Positions 23,974 through 32,249 are shown, counted from the first letter of the stretch. The stretch: 34,477 bases of DNA from Oscillospiraceae bacterium (GCA_020025715.1 JAHHRQ010000014.1:1-34477); one strand, 5' to 3'. Notes: generated from the letters alone by a model not told the origin. A program made the numbers and translations.

Positions 23974-25260
23974 TCATTTTATTATGTATTTCTTTCTCCA
24001 AAGAACATACAGGAAGCAAAGTGCAAAAATACCTCCTATGATTGCCAGAACAACAGGGCTGTATGACAGAAAATTATAAACGATAAGAGCGATAAAAATT
24101 GCGGAGCAGAATAAAGTGAGGGCTGTAACAGCACCCTGACTTTTGATGTAGAATCTTGAAGCTTTCCATTCTTCGGGATACTTCTTGGGAAGATTGATGA
24201 GCGCAAAGTTGGGAATAAGATAGAAAAGAAGAGCAAGTCCGGTTGCAACAGTGGAGAGCATGCCGATATCAGCACCCAGCAAAATAGGAACAATGCCAAT
24301 TATCCAGAAAACTGTGAGGAGTATGTATGGAGATCCATATTTATTGGTTTTGGCAAAAGCTTTGGGGAACCAGCCGTCTTCAACGCCCTTAAGCATGGTG
24401 TTACAGTACCACATAAGGCTTGAATTTATGGTTGTGGCAATAGCCATCAGTGCGCCGCCGATAACAAAGAATATAACACCGGCCTGATGTCCGTAAATAG
24501 TTTTTGCAGCGAAGGTAAGAGGTTTGTTTGCGACTTCCTCATAGGGAAGAACACCTGCGCCGGCGGTGCCGACAAAAGCAAAAAGCAAGGTAGCGATCGC
24601 AGTTACGGTAAGAGCAGCCCGCAGCAGAGTTTTTTGAGGATTTTCAACACTTCCTCCAAACTCAAGAAGTACGAGGCCGCCGCCCATGGAGAACATAAAC
24701 ATGGCTGTTGCAGAGATGATTCCGCCAAAGCCGTTTGGGAAAAGTCTTGCAGCAGTAAATGCATCAGGCCTTAACTTTACAAGTCCGAGAATTGCAAAGG
24801 AACCCAAAGCCAATATAAGGAGAACATTGAGAAATTTCTGAATCTTTGTGGCAGCCTGTACGCCGAATATATTCAGAATATAGAACAAAGTTATTATGCC
24901 AAGGGCAACGGGAAGTTTGGGAACGCTGGGAAATATTGAGGAAATATAGTCGGCAAATGCAACGCCGAAGAAGGCCATGATAATTCGACCTACGAAGAAT
25001 ATCATTAGAAACATACCGCCATATACAGGACCCAGCATTTCCTTGGAAACTGTGTATGAATAGCTGGTTCTTGGTATGGTAACACCTACTATAAGCGTGG
25101 GAAGCATTGATAACATAAAGAGCAGACCGGCCAACAGGTATGCAAGGCCTACGCCTGTATCAGTTTTCCCGATTCCAAATCCGGTAAGGGTTATGACACC
25201 GCCGCCGATAATGATACCCAAACCTATGGTTACCAGTTCTTTAAATCCTAATTTGTTCAT
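23974..25260 (-). CDS. APC-family amino acid permease
   Basis: A 428-residue integral membrane protein with about 12 helices. The N-terminal unwound-helix motif GLGIIIGGGVITLTG (13-27) is typical of the APC superfamily and binds the substrate backbone. A second landmark is the FSMGGGLVLLEFGG segment in TM6. No soluble domain is present. Encoded between the C-S lyase and the VOC protein with 16-base gaps on both sides, which predicts import of an amino acid or amino-acid conjugate used by the lyase, such as a sulfur compound. The exact substrate is not readable from sequence. Start ATG behind AAGGGATG. Confidence 0.9.
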   Translation of the reverse strand: MNKLGFKELVTIGLGIIIGGGVITLTGFGIGKTDTGVGLAYLLAGLLFMLSMLPTLIVGVTIPRTSYSYTVSKEMLGPVYGGMFLMIFFVGRIIMAFFGVAFADYISSIFPSVPKLPVALGIITLFYILNIFGVQAATKIQKFLNVLLILALGSFAILGLVKLRPDAFTAARLFPNGFGGIISATAMFMFSMGGGLVLLEFGGSVENPQKTLLRAALTVTAIATLLFAFVGTAGAGVLPYEEVANKPLTFAAKTIYGHQAGVIFFVIGGALMAIATTINSSLMWYCNTMLKGVEDGWFPKAFAKTNKYGSPYILLTVFWIIGIVPILLGADIGMLSTVATGLALLFYLIPNFALINLPKKYPEEWKASRFYIKSQGAVTALTLFCSAIFIALIVYNFLSYSPVVLAIIGGIFALCFLYVLWRKKYIIK

Positions 25261-25276
25261 ATTTTCATCCCTTCGT

Positions 25277-26467
25277 TTAATAATGCATCATTTTTATCTG
25301 ACTGACAATCCTGTTGAGACCCTCTCTCAATATCTGGTTGGGACAAGCAAAATTGATTCTCTCGAAAGATTCTCCTCCTTTCCCAAACATATATCCGTTA
25401 TCAAGAGCCACATTAGCTTTGTTTAGTATAACGTCGGCTCTTGTCAAATAATTATCCGCATCTTTAAAATCTATCCAAGCCAGAAAAGTTCCCTCGGGAT
25501 TAGTGAGTTTTGCATTTCCCGGCAGGTTTGCGGACAAAATATTTTTTATGGTTTCTACATTATTTTGCAGATAGAGAATGGTGTTCTCTAACCACCGGTC
25601 ACATTCGGTGTATGCAGCTTCCACAGCGGCAATCCCGAATATGTTCGGCAGAAGGAGACCTATCCTTGCTGTTACGTTATTAAATCTTTCCCTGAGCTCT
25701 CTGTTTGGAATTATGATATTTGACATCTGGAGACCGGCAATATTAAAGGTTTTGCTCGGAGAACTGCATAAAATGACGTTATCTGCAAATTCACCAAATT
25801 GTAAAACCGGAGTATGTATATGAGGTTTATATACTATGTCACAATGAATTTCGTCGGAGACAAGAATGACCCCATGTTTTTTGCATATCTCCAAAACTCT
25901 GTACAGCTCTTTGCGGGTCCAGACTCTTCCCACAGGATTGTGAGGACTGCAGAGAATCATTATCTTTGCTGCCGGATCAGATGCCAGCATTTCCAGATTA
26001 TCAAAGTCCATAAGATAGTGGCCTCCGTCGTTTATGAGACAATTTTCCGAAACAACAAAGCCGTTATTTTCGATGGCCTGCCGGAAAGGATAATAAACGG
26101 GAGGCTGAATGATTACTTTGTCTCCTTTGGAACAGAGGCCTTGAAGGATATAATTTATTGCGGGAACAATACCGTTACTGTAACAGATCCACTCCTTTTC
26201 AAGATGACATTTAAACCGCCTCTCATACCAGGAAATGATGCTATCGTAGTAGCTTGATGTCATATCACTATATCCATAAATCCTTTGGTCTGCAACTCTG
26301 TGCAGCGCTGCGGTTATTGGCTCAGGACAAGGAAAATCCATATCGGCTACCCAAAATGACAACAGGTTATCGTCGGAGTATCCGCACCATTTCTGAACGA
26401 GGCCGGGGTTCCATTTAATACTGTTGGTTTTTGATCTGTCTAAAATACTATCGAGTTTATTATTCAT
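25277..26467 (-). CDS. PLP-dependent C-S lyase / aminotransferase, MalY/PatB family
   Basis: A 396-residue fold-type I PLP enzyme. Recognisable are FWVADMDFPCPEPI (38-51), YGYSD (64-68), SPHNPVGRVW (174-183; Asn177), SDEIHCDI (204-211; Asp205) and the PLP lysine Lys239 in SPSKTFNIAGL. This pattern is MalY/PatB: cystathionine beta-lyase-like enzymes that cleave C-S bonds to give pyruvate, ammonia and a thiol. First gene of the minus-strand operon, reading away from the MarR regulator, with a promoter and palindrome directly upstream. It could be an aminotransferase with altered specificity, but the family call is firm. Confidence 0.9.
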   Translation of the reverse strand: MNNKLDSILDRSKTNSIKWNPGLVQKWCGYSDDNLLSFWVADMDFPCPEPITAALHRVADQRIYGYSDMTSSYYDSIISWYERRFKCHLEKEWICYSNGIVPAINYILQGLCSKGDKVIIQPPVYYPFRQAIENNGFVVSENCLINDGGHYLMDFDNLEMLASDPAAKIMILCSPHNPVGRVWTRKELYRVLEICKKHGVILVSDEIHCDIVYKPHIHTPVLQFGEFADNVILCSSPSKTFNIAGLQMSNIIIPNRELRERFNNVTARIGLLLPNIFGIAAVEAAYTECDRWLENTILYLQNNVETIKNILSANLPGNAKLTNPEGTFLAWIDFKDADNYLTRADVILNKANVALDNGYMFGKGGESFERINFACPNQILREGLNRIVSQIKMMHY

Positions 26468-26491
26468 AGCAGCTCCTAAGTTAAGTATATT

Positions 26492-26514
26492 TACAGTTAA
26501 TCACCTTAACTGTA
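26492..26514. promoter_or_regulatory. Candidate MarR operator palindrome
   Basis: TACAGTTAA (26492-26500) and TTAACTGTA (26506-26514) are perfect 9-bp arms around TCACC. The site begins at the last base of the lyase -10 box and covers the predicted transcription start, which is ideal for repression. Its size suits a winged-helix dimer. Confidence 0.65.
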
Positions 26515-26542
26515 TGATATCATAACCTTTTTATGTTTTCAA
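26514..26542 (-). promoter_or_regulatory. Promoter of the lyase-permease-VOC operon
   Basis: On the minus strand TTGAAA (26542-26537) and TATCAT (26519-26514) are separated by 17 bases. Transcription would begin near 26507, inside the palindrome, giving a leader of about 40 bases. Confidence 0.65.
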
Positions 26543-26649
26543 TTGTCAGATTATTTGATATTTGACCGGTATTTTTATCTATAATAAACAACAATGAATA
26601 TTTTAATGGATAATTGCAAAACAGTGTGGCATTTATTCGAAATTGAAGT

Positions 26650-26663
26650 TATAATTTAATTAT
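26650..26663 (+). promoter_or_regulatory. Likely -10 region of the marR gene
   Basis: A perfect TATAAT (26650-26655) lies 31 bases before the start codon and partly overlaps a small inverted repeat ATAAT-TTA-ATTAT (26651-26663). The -35 region at the right spacing is poor (TGGCAT). Confidence 0.4.
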
Positions 26664-26685
26664 TACACTTGTCAGGAGGAAAAGT

Positions 26686-27156
26686 ATGATGAAATGCTAT
26701 GACCTGTTCGAAACAGCAATGAGCCTTATTCTAAAGGCCAATAAATATATAAATATATATGAAAAAACTCCTCGTGCATATGGAACGGAAGATGTAATGT
26801 ATATGGAAGAGTGTCATACACTTGAGATGATAGGAAATAACCCTAATATAACAATAAGCGATATTGCGAGAAATACAGGGAAAACTAAAAGCGCGTCGTC
26901 ACAGCTTATAGACAGACTTGTTAAAAAAGGCTTCCTTTTAAAGGAAGGTCACCCTTCAAATAATCGAAGCTATAAACTTAAACTTACTGAAAAGGGAAAT
27001 CTGGTTTTCAGAAAGCACCAGCAATATGATAAGGATAGCTATAAAAAGATAATGGAAGCATTAACGGATTTTACCGATGAGGATATAAATATATATATAG
27101 CTATCCAGAAAAAGATAAACGAACAGCTCATGAAAAATGCGGAGATTGAGGATTAA
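26686..27156 (+). CDS. MarR-family transcriptional regulator
   Basis: A 156-residue winged-helix protein. N-terminal dimerisation helices are followed by the DNA-binding segment ITISDIARNTGKTKSASSQL, the recognition-helix part IDRLVKKGFL (75-84), and a beta-hairpin wing with HPSNNRSYKLKLTEKG. A C-terminal helix completes the dimer interface. Members usually repress neighbouring genes until a small ligand binds. It is divergent from the lyase operon, and a palindrome lies over that operon's start site. AGGAGG precedes the first ATG; the second codon is also ATG. The gene is AT-rich with frequent ATA codons, unlike the ribosomal genes nearby. Confidence 0.9.
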   Translation: MMKCYDLFETAMSLILKANKYINIYEKTPRAYGTEDVMYMEECHTLEMIGNNPNITISDIARNTGKTKSASSQLIDRLVKKGFLLKEGHPSNNRSYKLKLTEKGNLVFRKHQQYDKDSYKKIMEALTDFTDEDINIYIAIQKKINEQLMKNAEIED

Positions 27157-27175
27157 AGTATTCGTAAATTCAAAG

Positions 27176-27203
27176 CGTAAGTCTTTACGGCTTCCGCATT
27201 TTT
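27176..27203 (+). repeat. Second copy of an 18-base terminator core
   Basis: AAGTCTTTACGGCTTCCG at 27179-27196 is identical to 22873-22890, and an ATTTTT run follows after one variable base in both. The outermost stem pair changes from A-T in the first copy to G-C here, while an inner position is mismatched, so this copy is a weaker terminator. Confidence 0.7.
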
Positions 27204-27205
27204 GT

Positions 27206-27243
27206 GCAAAAACGCCGGGAGCGTTAAGCTCCCGGCGTTTTGC
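27206..27243. terminator. Strong bidirectional terminator between marR and a minus-strand gene
   Basis: Arms AAAACGCCGGGAGC (27209-27222) and GCTCCCGGCGTTTT (27228-27241) pair perfectly around GTTAA. They lie between convergent genes, with A and T runs on the two sides. Confidence 0.92.
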
Positions 27244-27253
27244 TTATCCTGAT

Positions 27254-27877
27254 TCATCCACCCAGTTTAGTTCTTATAAATATTATGAGAAAACTTAGGG
27301 CAAAGGAAAAAATCAGAATTCCCCACACTAATTTTCTCGTAGAATTTCTCTCTGCTTTCTGAGTGGCTTTAAAGGCTGAAACCTGAATGTTATTCTGCAA
27401 TGTTACATTGTTGGTATCGGAAATAATCTCCGGAACTGTGAACAGAGTGTTCAAAACTTTTAAGTATTCATCCTTGCCCTGCTGATCCAGTGCAATGGGC
27501 GTGCTGTTTCCGTTTGACTGATAGGTAACGAAAGTCAGTGGGGATTCTTTTCCACAGACATTGAGCCATGCTTCTATAATGAGCCGGCTGTCCTGCTGAT
27601 AATAGTTAAAGCCGCAGCGGAATATGCAGCCGCTTATGTGATATTTTAAAATCCGTCCTTTGTTCCCCGCCTTATATTTGCCGAAACCAAGGTTGAAAAG
27701 CCATTTTTCGATTATATCGGCATAATAGTCAAAGCCTATGTCGGCAGTGTCTATTATAAACAGTGTCCTTTTTCCTTCTCTTGCCTTTTGCAGCTTTAAC
27801 ATTCCTCTTAGGAGAGACCATGAAAGGGCAAGACCCATTAAGGCAGCAAACAGCACGGCTGAAATTGCAAAGAGCAT
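27254..27877 (-). CDS. Membrane protein of unknown function
   Basis: A 207-residue protein I do not recognise. Residues 2-24 form one hydrophobic helix, followed by a basic stretch (KLQKAREGKR) and a soluble domain of about 145 residues that starts with a strand (TLFIID) and is rich in aromatic residues. A second helix (about 183-203, WGILIFSFALSFLIIFI) ends in RTKLGG. Both ends would be anchored, with the central domain probably cytoplasmic by the positive-inside rule. Start ATG with GGAGGGA upstream. It is a single gene; a TATAAT on the minus strand near 27930 may be its -10 box. Confidence 0.75.
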   Translation of the reverse strand: MLFAISAVLFAALMGLALSWSLLRGMLKLQKAREGKRTLFIIDTADIGFDYYADIIEKWLFNLGFGKYKAGNKGRILKYHISGCIFRCGFNYYQQDSRLIIEAWLNVCGKESPLTFVTYQSNGNSTPIALDQQGKDEYLKVLNTLFTVPEIISDTNNVTLQNNIQVSAFKATQKAERNSTRKLVWGILIFSFALSFLIIFIRTKLGG

Positions 27878-27973
27878 ATTGCTTCCCTCCTGAAATAGAC
27901 AGCTTCTGCGGGCGAAATTTATTATACTGCAATAATTGTACTACGCCTCAGCTGCGCGTACAATAAAAAAATA

Positions 27974-28008
27974 AAGGCGGGAGAGAGGTTTTATACTCCG
28001 CGAGCCTT
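27974..28008 (-). terminator. Probable terminator of the DUF4186 gene
   Basis: On the minus strand an imperfect stem (AAGGC with GCCTT outermost, GAG with CTC further in) is followed by TATTTTTTT. It begins at the stop codon of the gene. Confidence 0.55.
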
Positions 28009-28363
28009 AATTATTTCGCATTTCCCGCTTTATCCACGCCATTAAAAGGTCAACAACGCCTTTTTGCTGAATTTCAGTCAGTTCAATGCCTTTAGGAATA
28101 CCGTACCACTTTTCAAAACAGCCACGGCAGCAGCAGGCACAGGCGTGCTGAGCCACAAATACAGGGTGCCCCCGCATGGGTGTCTGTTTGCCGTCGTTTG
28201 GAATATAAGCAGGGGCAAGGCGGCTGCGGACAAAATCTTCGGCGTGTTCCCTGATGACCGGAAGGCCCTTTTGGGAAATATATAATTTATCTTTTTCACT
28301 CAGATGAAACCTTGCTCTGAAATTCGATTTCTGCAAATTTGCAAGTGCCTGATTTATAGTCAT
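28007..28363 (-). CDS. DUF4186 family protein
   Basis: A 118-residue soluble protein with the family's conserved stretch GHPVFVAQHACACCCRGCFEKW. It holds His73, Cys75, Cys77, Cys78, Cys79 and Cys82, a dense set of potential metal ligands. The N-terminal half (RFHLSEKDKLYI, then HAEDFVRSRL) is also typical. The function of DUF4186 is unknown; the cysteine cluster suggests zinc or iron-sulfur binding. Start ATG behind CGGAGGTG. It is transcribed alone from a promoter divergent to the 5'-nucleotidase gene. Confidence 0.85.
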   Translation of the reverse strand: MTINQALANLQKSNFRARFHLSEKDKLYISQKGLPVIREHAEDFVRSRLAPAYIPNDGKQTPMRGHPVFVAQHACACCCRGCFEKWYGIPKGIELTEIQQKGVVDLLMAWIKREMRNN

Positions 28364-28431
28364 TGGGATTACACCTCCGATAAACTTCGTATTTTTACGA
28401 TTTTGATGGTAATTTTTGGCATACGTGTTAT

Positions 28432-28460
28432 ATATTATATCATATTTTAAAGAAATTCAA
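28432..28460 (-). promoter_or_regulatory. Promoter of the DUF4186 gene
   Basis: On the minus strand TTGAAT (28460-28455) and TAATAT (28437-28432) are spaced by 17 bases. A TATAAT in another register overlaps. Confidence 0.5.
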
Positions 28461-28491
28461 TAGTTGATATTTAAATTCCCTGCGAGTAAAA

Positions 28492-28530
28492 TATAATAGT
28501 ACTCGACGCATTGCCGAGCAAGTATTATTA
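28492..28530 (+). promoter_or_regulatory. -10 box and leader hairpin of the 5'-nucleotidase gene
   Basis: TATAAT (28492-28497) has no clear -35 box. AATAGTACT (28495-28503) pairs with AGTATTATT (28521-28529) with one G-U pair, and CTCG/CGAG lies inside. A hairpin can thus form between the -10 box and the ribosome binding site GGAGGG. Confidence 0.4.
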
Positions 28531-28544
28531 TACGGAGGGAAAAA

Positions 28545-30566
28545 ATGCGTAAAAAATTAAGCGTATTCCTTGCAATTTTGATGCTGATTTCCATAATGGT
28601 TCCCAGCGCTTTTGCAGAGGAAGGAAAATCTGATGACATCGCTATTCTTTACACTAACGATGTACACACTTATGTGGATCAGCCCCTGAGCTATGATGTT
28701 CTGAAGAACATCAAGAGCAATCTGGAGGAGCAGTATGAACATGTTCTTCTGGTAGACGGCGGCGACCATGCACAGGGCACCGCTTTTGGCTCTATGGACA
28801 AAGGCGAACACATTATCCAGCTTATGAATGCAGCAGGCTATGATGTTGCAACTCTGGGCAACCATGAGTTTGACTACGGCATGGAGGGATGCAAGAACCT
28901 TATTGAGTGGGCTGAGTATCCTTACATAGACTGCAACTTCTACGAAGAGAAGGACGGCGTCCGCGGCGAGAATGTTCTGGACAGCTACAAGATTTTCGAC
29001 TTCGGCGATGAGAAAGTTGCTATTGTCGGCGTTCTGACTCCCGAATCCTTCACTAAGTCCACCCCCGCATACTTCCAGGACGAGAACGGTAACTACATCT
29101 ACGGTATTTCCGGCGGCAAGGACGGTGCAGCTCTGTATGCAGATGTTCAGAAAGCCATCGATGATGCAAAAGCAGAGGGCGCTACCATAGTTATCGGTCT
29201 GGGCCATATGGGTGTTGACCCCTCTTCCGAGCCTTGGACCAGCACTTCTACTATTAAAAATGTATCCGGACTGGATGCTTTCATTGACGGTCACTCTCAC
29301 ACCGAAGTAGAGTCTCAGACTGTTGAAGACAAAGACGGCAATCCTGTTATCCTCACTCAGACCGGTTCCTACATGGATAATATAGGCCTCATGTTAATTC
29401 ACGAGGACGGCACTATTGAGACTGACTTAATTACCACCGAGCCTATCACCGAGCCTGATCTTGATGAAAACGGTGAGGTTAAGAAAGATAAGCACGGCAA
29501 TGACATGACCAAGGTTGTAGGCTACAATCTTGTTTCCGACCTGTACAACGGCGAATATGCAGCTGACGAAGAAGTTAAAGCTCTGAAAGACAGCTGGATT
29601 GATGAAGTTCAGGGAGAGCTGGGCACTGTTGTGGGCTCCACTCCTCTGACCTTTGATAACTTTGACGGTGAAACCCGTCTTGTCCGCAGCCAGGAGACCA
29701 ACACCGGTGACTTCTGCGCTGATGCTCTTTACTACACCTTTGACAACATGGATCTGGATGTAGACGTTGCTGTTATGAACGGCGGCGGTGTCCGCAACAA
29801 GGCTATCACCGGCGACATTTCCTACCTTACCTGCAAGAGCATTCACACCTTCGGTAACGTGGCATGCCTGCAGACAGTAACCGGCCAGCAGATTCTGGAC
29901 GCTCTTGAATGGGGTGCCCGTGTTGCAGGTACCGGCGAGGAGTGCGGCGGATTCCTGCAGGTTTCCGGTCTGACCTATCAGATTGACCCTGAGAAGCCCG
30001 ACACCACTCAGAAAGACGAGAAGGGCGTTTGGGTCGGCGCACCTACTGACGGCTACCGTGTCCATGATGTAAAGGTCTACAACAAGGAGACCGATGGCTG
30101 GGACGATCTGGATCTGAATGCTGAATACAATCTGGCTGGTTATAACTATACCCTCCGTGACCTGGGCGACGGCTTCAACATGTTTGACGGTGCCGTGAAT
30201 GTTCTGGACTATGTTATGGAAGACTACATGGTTCTTGCAAACTACATTCAGGCTTTCCCCGACGGTGTTGTTGACGCTGCCAATTCTCCTCTGACTGCAA
30301 AGTACCCCGGCCTGACTTCTGATTACAGCACTGTTAACGGCTCCGGCAGAATCGTAATGGCTGCAAATACCGCCGAAGAACCTGCTGAGCCTGCCGAAAG
30401 CGCAGCTCCTGCTCCCGCAGAACCCACTGAGCCTGCGGCAGAAGAAAGCAGCTCCAACACCGGCGTAATCATTGCAATAGTTATTGTAATTCTTGCAGTT
30501 TGCGTTGTTGTGGCAGTTGTGGTTAAAAAGAAAAAAGCCGGCAAGACTGACGAGAACGAAAAGTAA
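28545..30566 (+). CDS. Membrane-anchored 5'-nucleotidase / metallophosphoesterase (UshA/YfkN family)
   Basis: A 673-residue exported enzyme. Residues 1-25 are a Sec signal peptide cut near AFA-EEG. The metallophosphatase domain has the dinuclear metal motifs TNDVH (37-41), DGGDHAQG (71-78), GNHEFD (105-110), GLGHMGVD and DGHSHTE. The C-terminal 5'-nucleotidase domain holds NGGGVRNKAITGDISY and the substrate-binding DLGDGFNMFDGA region. A Pro/Ala/Glu linker and a hydrophobic helix (about 640-660) followed by KKKK anchor it on the outer face of the membrane. It probably releases nucleosides and phosphate from extracellular nucleotides. Single gene with a terminator directly after it. Confidence 0.93.
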   Translation: MRKKLSVFLAILMLISIMVPSAFAEEGKSDDIAILYTNDVHTYVDQPLSYDVLKNIKSNLEEQYEHVLLVDGGDHAQGTAFGSMDKGEHIIQLMNAAGYDVATLGNHEFDYGMEGCKNLIEWAEYPYIDCNFYEEKDGVRGENVLDSYKIFDFGDEKVAIVGVLTPESFTKSTPAYFQDENGNYIYGISGGKDGAALYADVQKAIDDAKAEGATIVIGLGHMGVDPSSEPWTSTSTIKNVSGLDAFIDGHSHTEVESQTVEDKDGNPVILTQTGSYMDNIGLMLIHEDGTIETDLITTEPITEPDLDENGEVKKDKHGNDMTKVVGYNLVSDLYNGEYAADEEVKALKDSWIDEVQGELGTVVGSTPLTFDNFDGETRLVRSQETNTGDFCADALYYTFDNMDLDVDVAVMNGGGVRNKAITGDISYLTCKSIHTFGNVACLQTVTGQQILDALEWGARVAGTGEECGGFLQVSGLTYQIDPEKPDTTQKDEKGVWVGAPTDGYRVHDVKVYNKETDGWDDLDLNAEYNLAGYNYTLRDLGDGFNMFDGAVNVLDYVMEDYMVLANYIQAFPDGVVDAANSPLTAKYPGLTSDYSTVNGSGRIVMAANTAEEPAEPAESAAPAPAEPTEPAAEESSSNTGVIIAIVIVILAVCVVVAVVVKKKKAGKTDENEK

Positions 30567-30597
30567 GCGAAAGTCTTAAAGCCAAAATAAAAAATAG

Positions 30598-30633
30598 AAA
30601 TTTCCCCTGCTGATATGCAGGGGAAATTTTTTT
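30598..30633 (+). terminator. Rho-independent terminator of the 5'-nucleotidase gene
   Basis: AAATTTCCCCTGC and GCAGGGGAAATTT form a perfect 13-bp stem with loop TGATAT and a T run. Confidence 0.95.
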
Positions 30634-30648
30634 CATGTTCTGAAAGAC

Positions 30649-30683
30649 AGGGCAGGAGGCATTTTGTTTCCTGCCCTTATTTT
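30649..30683 (+). terminator. Second hairpin downstream of the 5'-nucleotidase gene
   Basis: AGGGCAGGA (30649-30657) and TCCTGCCCT (30669-30677) pair over 9 bp with an 11-base loop, then TATTTTA. It may back up the preceding terminator. Confidence 0.55.
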
Positions 30684-30857
30684 ATAAGTATCAGTCCTGA
30701 AAGCCTTAATATTCCAAAGAAAATTCAAATTCTGCCGGTAGGAAAATTTTCTTTAGAAATCTTAATAAATTTTTTGTCACATATTGTCGCCCTGCTGCGT
30801 CTATTATAGGCGATTGAAAATGAGAGATGATAATTTTTTTGAGAATGGTGGTAGGCG
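30684..30857. other. Upstream region of the acyltransferase-sigma operon
   Basis: No gene is supported. It should contain the operon promoter. A CGTCTA element (30798-30803), like the -10 box of ECF sigma promoters, is present, but I found no convincing GAAAC-type -35 box 16-17 bases before it. TTGTCA (30774-30779) and TATTAT (30802-30807) are too far apart for a normal sigma-A promoter. Confidence 0.35.
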
Positions 30858-32249
30858 ATGGTATTCAGCAGTCTTCAGTTTATCTTTATCTTTGTTCCCG
30901 TATTCTTCTGCATCTACTATTTGGTTCCGGGAAAAGTAAAAAACCTTATTCTTCTTATGGGCAGTCTGGCCTTTTATCTGACCGGTGCCCTTAAAAATCC
31001 CGAGCATCTGGTTCTGCTCCTGCTCAGCATACTTCTTGACTTTATGCTGGGACTTTTAATGGAAAGCAGGCCGAAGCATAAAAAGGCATTTCTCAGCATC
31101 GGAATTATATTCCATTTAATATGCCTTTGCTTCTTTAAGTACTTTAACTTCATTGCAGGGGAGCTTAACAGACTGCCCGGCGTTGATATTACGGCAAATA
31201 TCGTTCTGCCTCTGGGAATTTCCTTTTATACCTTTCAGGGAATTTCATACATCATTGATGTTTACAGAGGGAAAATCGAGGCCGAGGACAGCCTGCTGAA
31301 ATTCAGCGTTTATATTTCCATGTTCGAGCAGCTCATTGCCGGCCCTATCGTGACCTACGACAGGATAAAGCCGGAGCTGGACGAGAGAACGATTTCAAAG
31401 CAGGATGTTAAAGAAGGTATCGGAGTTTTCATCTTCGGTCTGGGCCTTAAGGTTCTGCTTGCAAACCCGCTGGGAAAAATGTTCACCCAGACTCAGAACA
31501 TAGGCTTTGAGAGCATCACAACGCCCCTTGCGTGGATGGCTGCCATTGCCTTCTCCCTCCAGCTGTATCTGGACTTTTTCGGATACTCCCTTATGGCTCA
31601 GGGTCTTGGAAAAATGCTGGGCTTCAATATCCCACAGAACTTTAACTTCCCCTACATAAGCCGCTCCATGACTGAGTTCTGGCGCCGCTGGCATATAACG
31701 CTGGGGAGCTGGTTCAGAGAATATCTGTATATCCCTCTGGGCGGCAACCGCAAGGGAACAGCCTGTACCATAAGAAACCTGCTTATAGTGTGGCTATTTA
31801 CCGGCGCATGGCACGGAGCGGGTTATAACTTCCTGCTGTGGGGCCTTATCCTATTTGTGCTGATAGCGGCAGAAAAGTTCTTTTTGGGCGGTTTTCTCGA
31901 CCGCCACAAGGTGTTCAGCCGCGTTTACATGCTGCTTTTAATTCCCCTTACATGGTCGGTGTTTGCAATAACCGACATCCGGCAGCTTGGCATCTTCTTC
32001 ACGAGACTGTTTCCATTCCTGAAACCGGGCTTTGTGCCTCTGTTCCCTGGAGACTATCTCAAGTATCTGGGAATGTATTATCCTTTCTTTATTATCGGCA
32101 TCCTGTTTTCCACAAAGCTGCCATTTAATATTCTGAAAAGGATTAAAAATAAATACATTATTCGCCTTATCCTTTTAGCAATTCTCCTCGGCAGTGTTTA
32201 CTGCATGTACAGGGGCTTTGATGACCCCTTCCTGTATTTTAGATTTTAA
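30858..32249 (+). CDS. MBOAT family O-acyltransferase (AlgI/PatA-like)
   Basis: A 463-residue polytopic membrane protein. The AlgI/DltB/PatA subfamily landmarks are present: PLGISFYTFQGISYIIDVYRG, FFGYSLMAQGLGKMLGF, the WRRWHITLGSWFREYLYIPLGG motif (His279), and the catalytic-site GAWHGAGYNF with His319. Such proteins carry acetyl groups across the membrane to a partner that acetylates an extracellular polymer. The next gene encodes an extracytoplasmic SGNH protein 13 bases downstream, as expected for that partner. No DltA/C genes are nearby, so D-alanylation is unlikely. Start ATG, with only a weak purine-rich GGTGG upstream. Confidence 0.92.
   Translation: MVFSSLQFIFIFVPVFFCIYYLVPGKVKNLILLMGSLAFYLTGALKNPEHLVLLLLSILLDFMLGLLMESRPKHKKAFLSIGIIFHLICLCFFKYFNFIAGELNRLPGVDITANIVLPLGISFYTFQGISYIIDVYRGKIEAEDSLLKFSVYISMFEQLIAGPIVTYDRIKPELDERTISKQDVKEGIGVFIFGLGLKVLLANPLGKMFTQTQNIGFESITTPLAWMAAIAFSLQLYLDFFGYSLMAQGLGKMLGFNIPQNFNFPYISRSMTEFWRRWHITLGSWFREYLYIPLGGNRKGTACTIRNLLIVWLFTGAWHGAGYNFLLWGLILFVLIAAEKFFLGGFLDRHKVFSRVYMLLLIPLTWSVFAITDIRQLGIFFTRLFPFLKPGFVPLFPGDYLKYLGMYYPFFIIGILFSTKLPFNILKRIKNKYIIRLILLAILLGSVYCMYRGFDDPFLYFRF

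Noticed and set aside
30798..30803. CGTCTA as an autoregulated ECF promoter
   Set aside because: Only the -10-like element is present; no GAAAC-like -35 element lies 16-17 bases upstream, so it is noted only as a weak possibility.
30615..30809. A 64-codon frame upstream of the MBOAT gene
   Set aside because: It starts within a terminator, has no ribosome binding site and no family resemblance.
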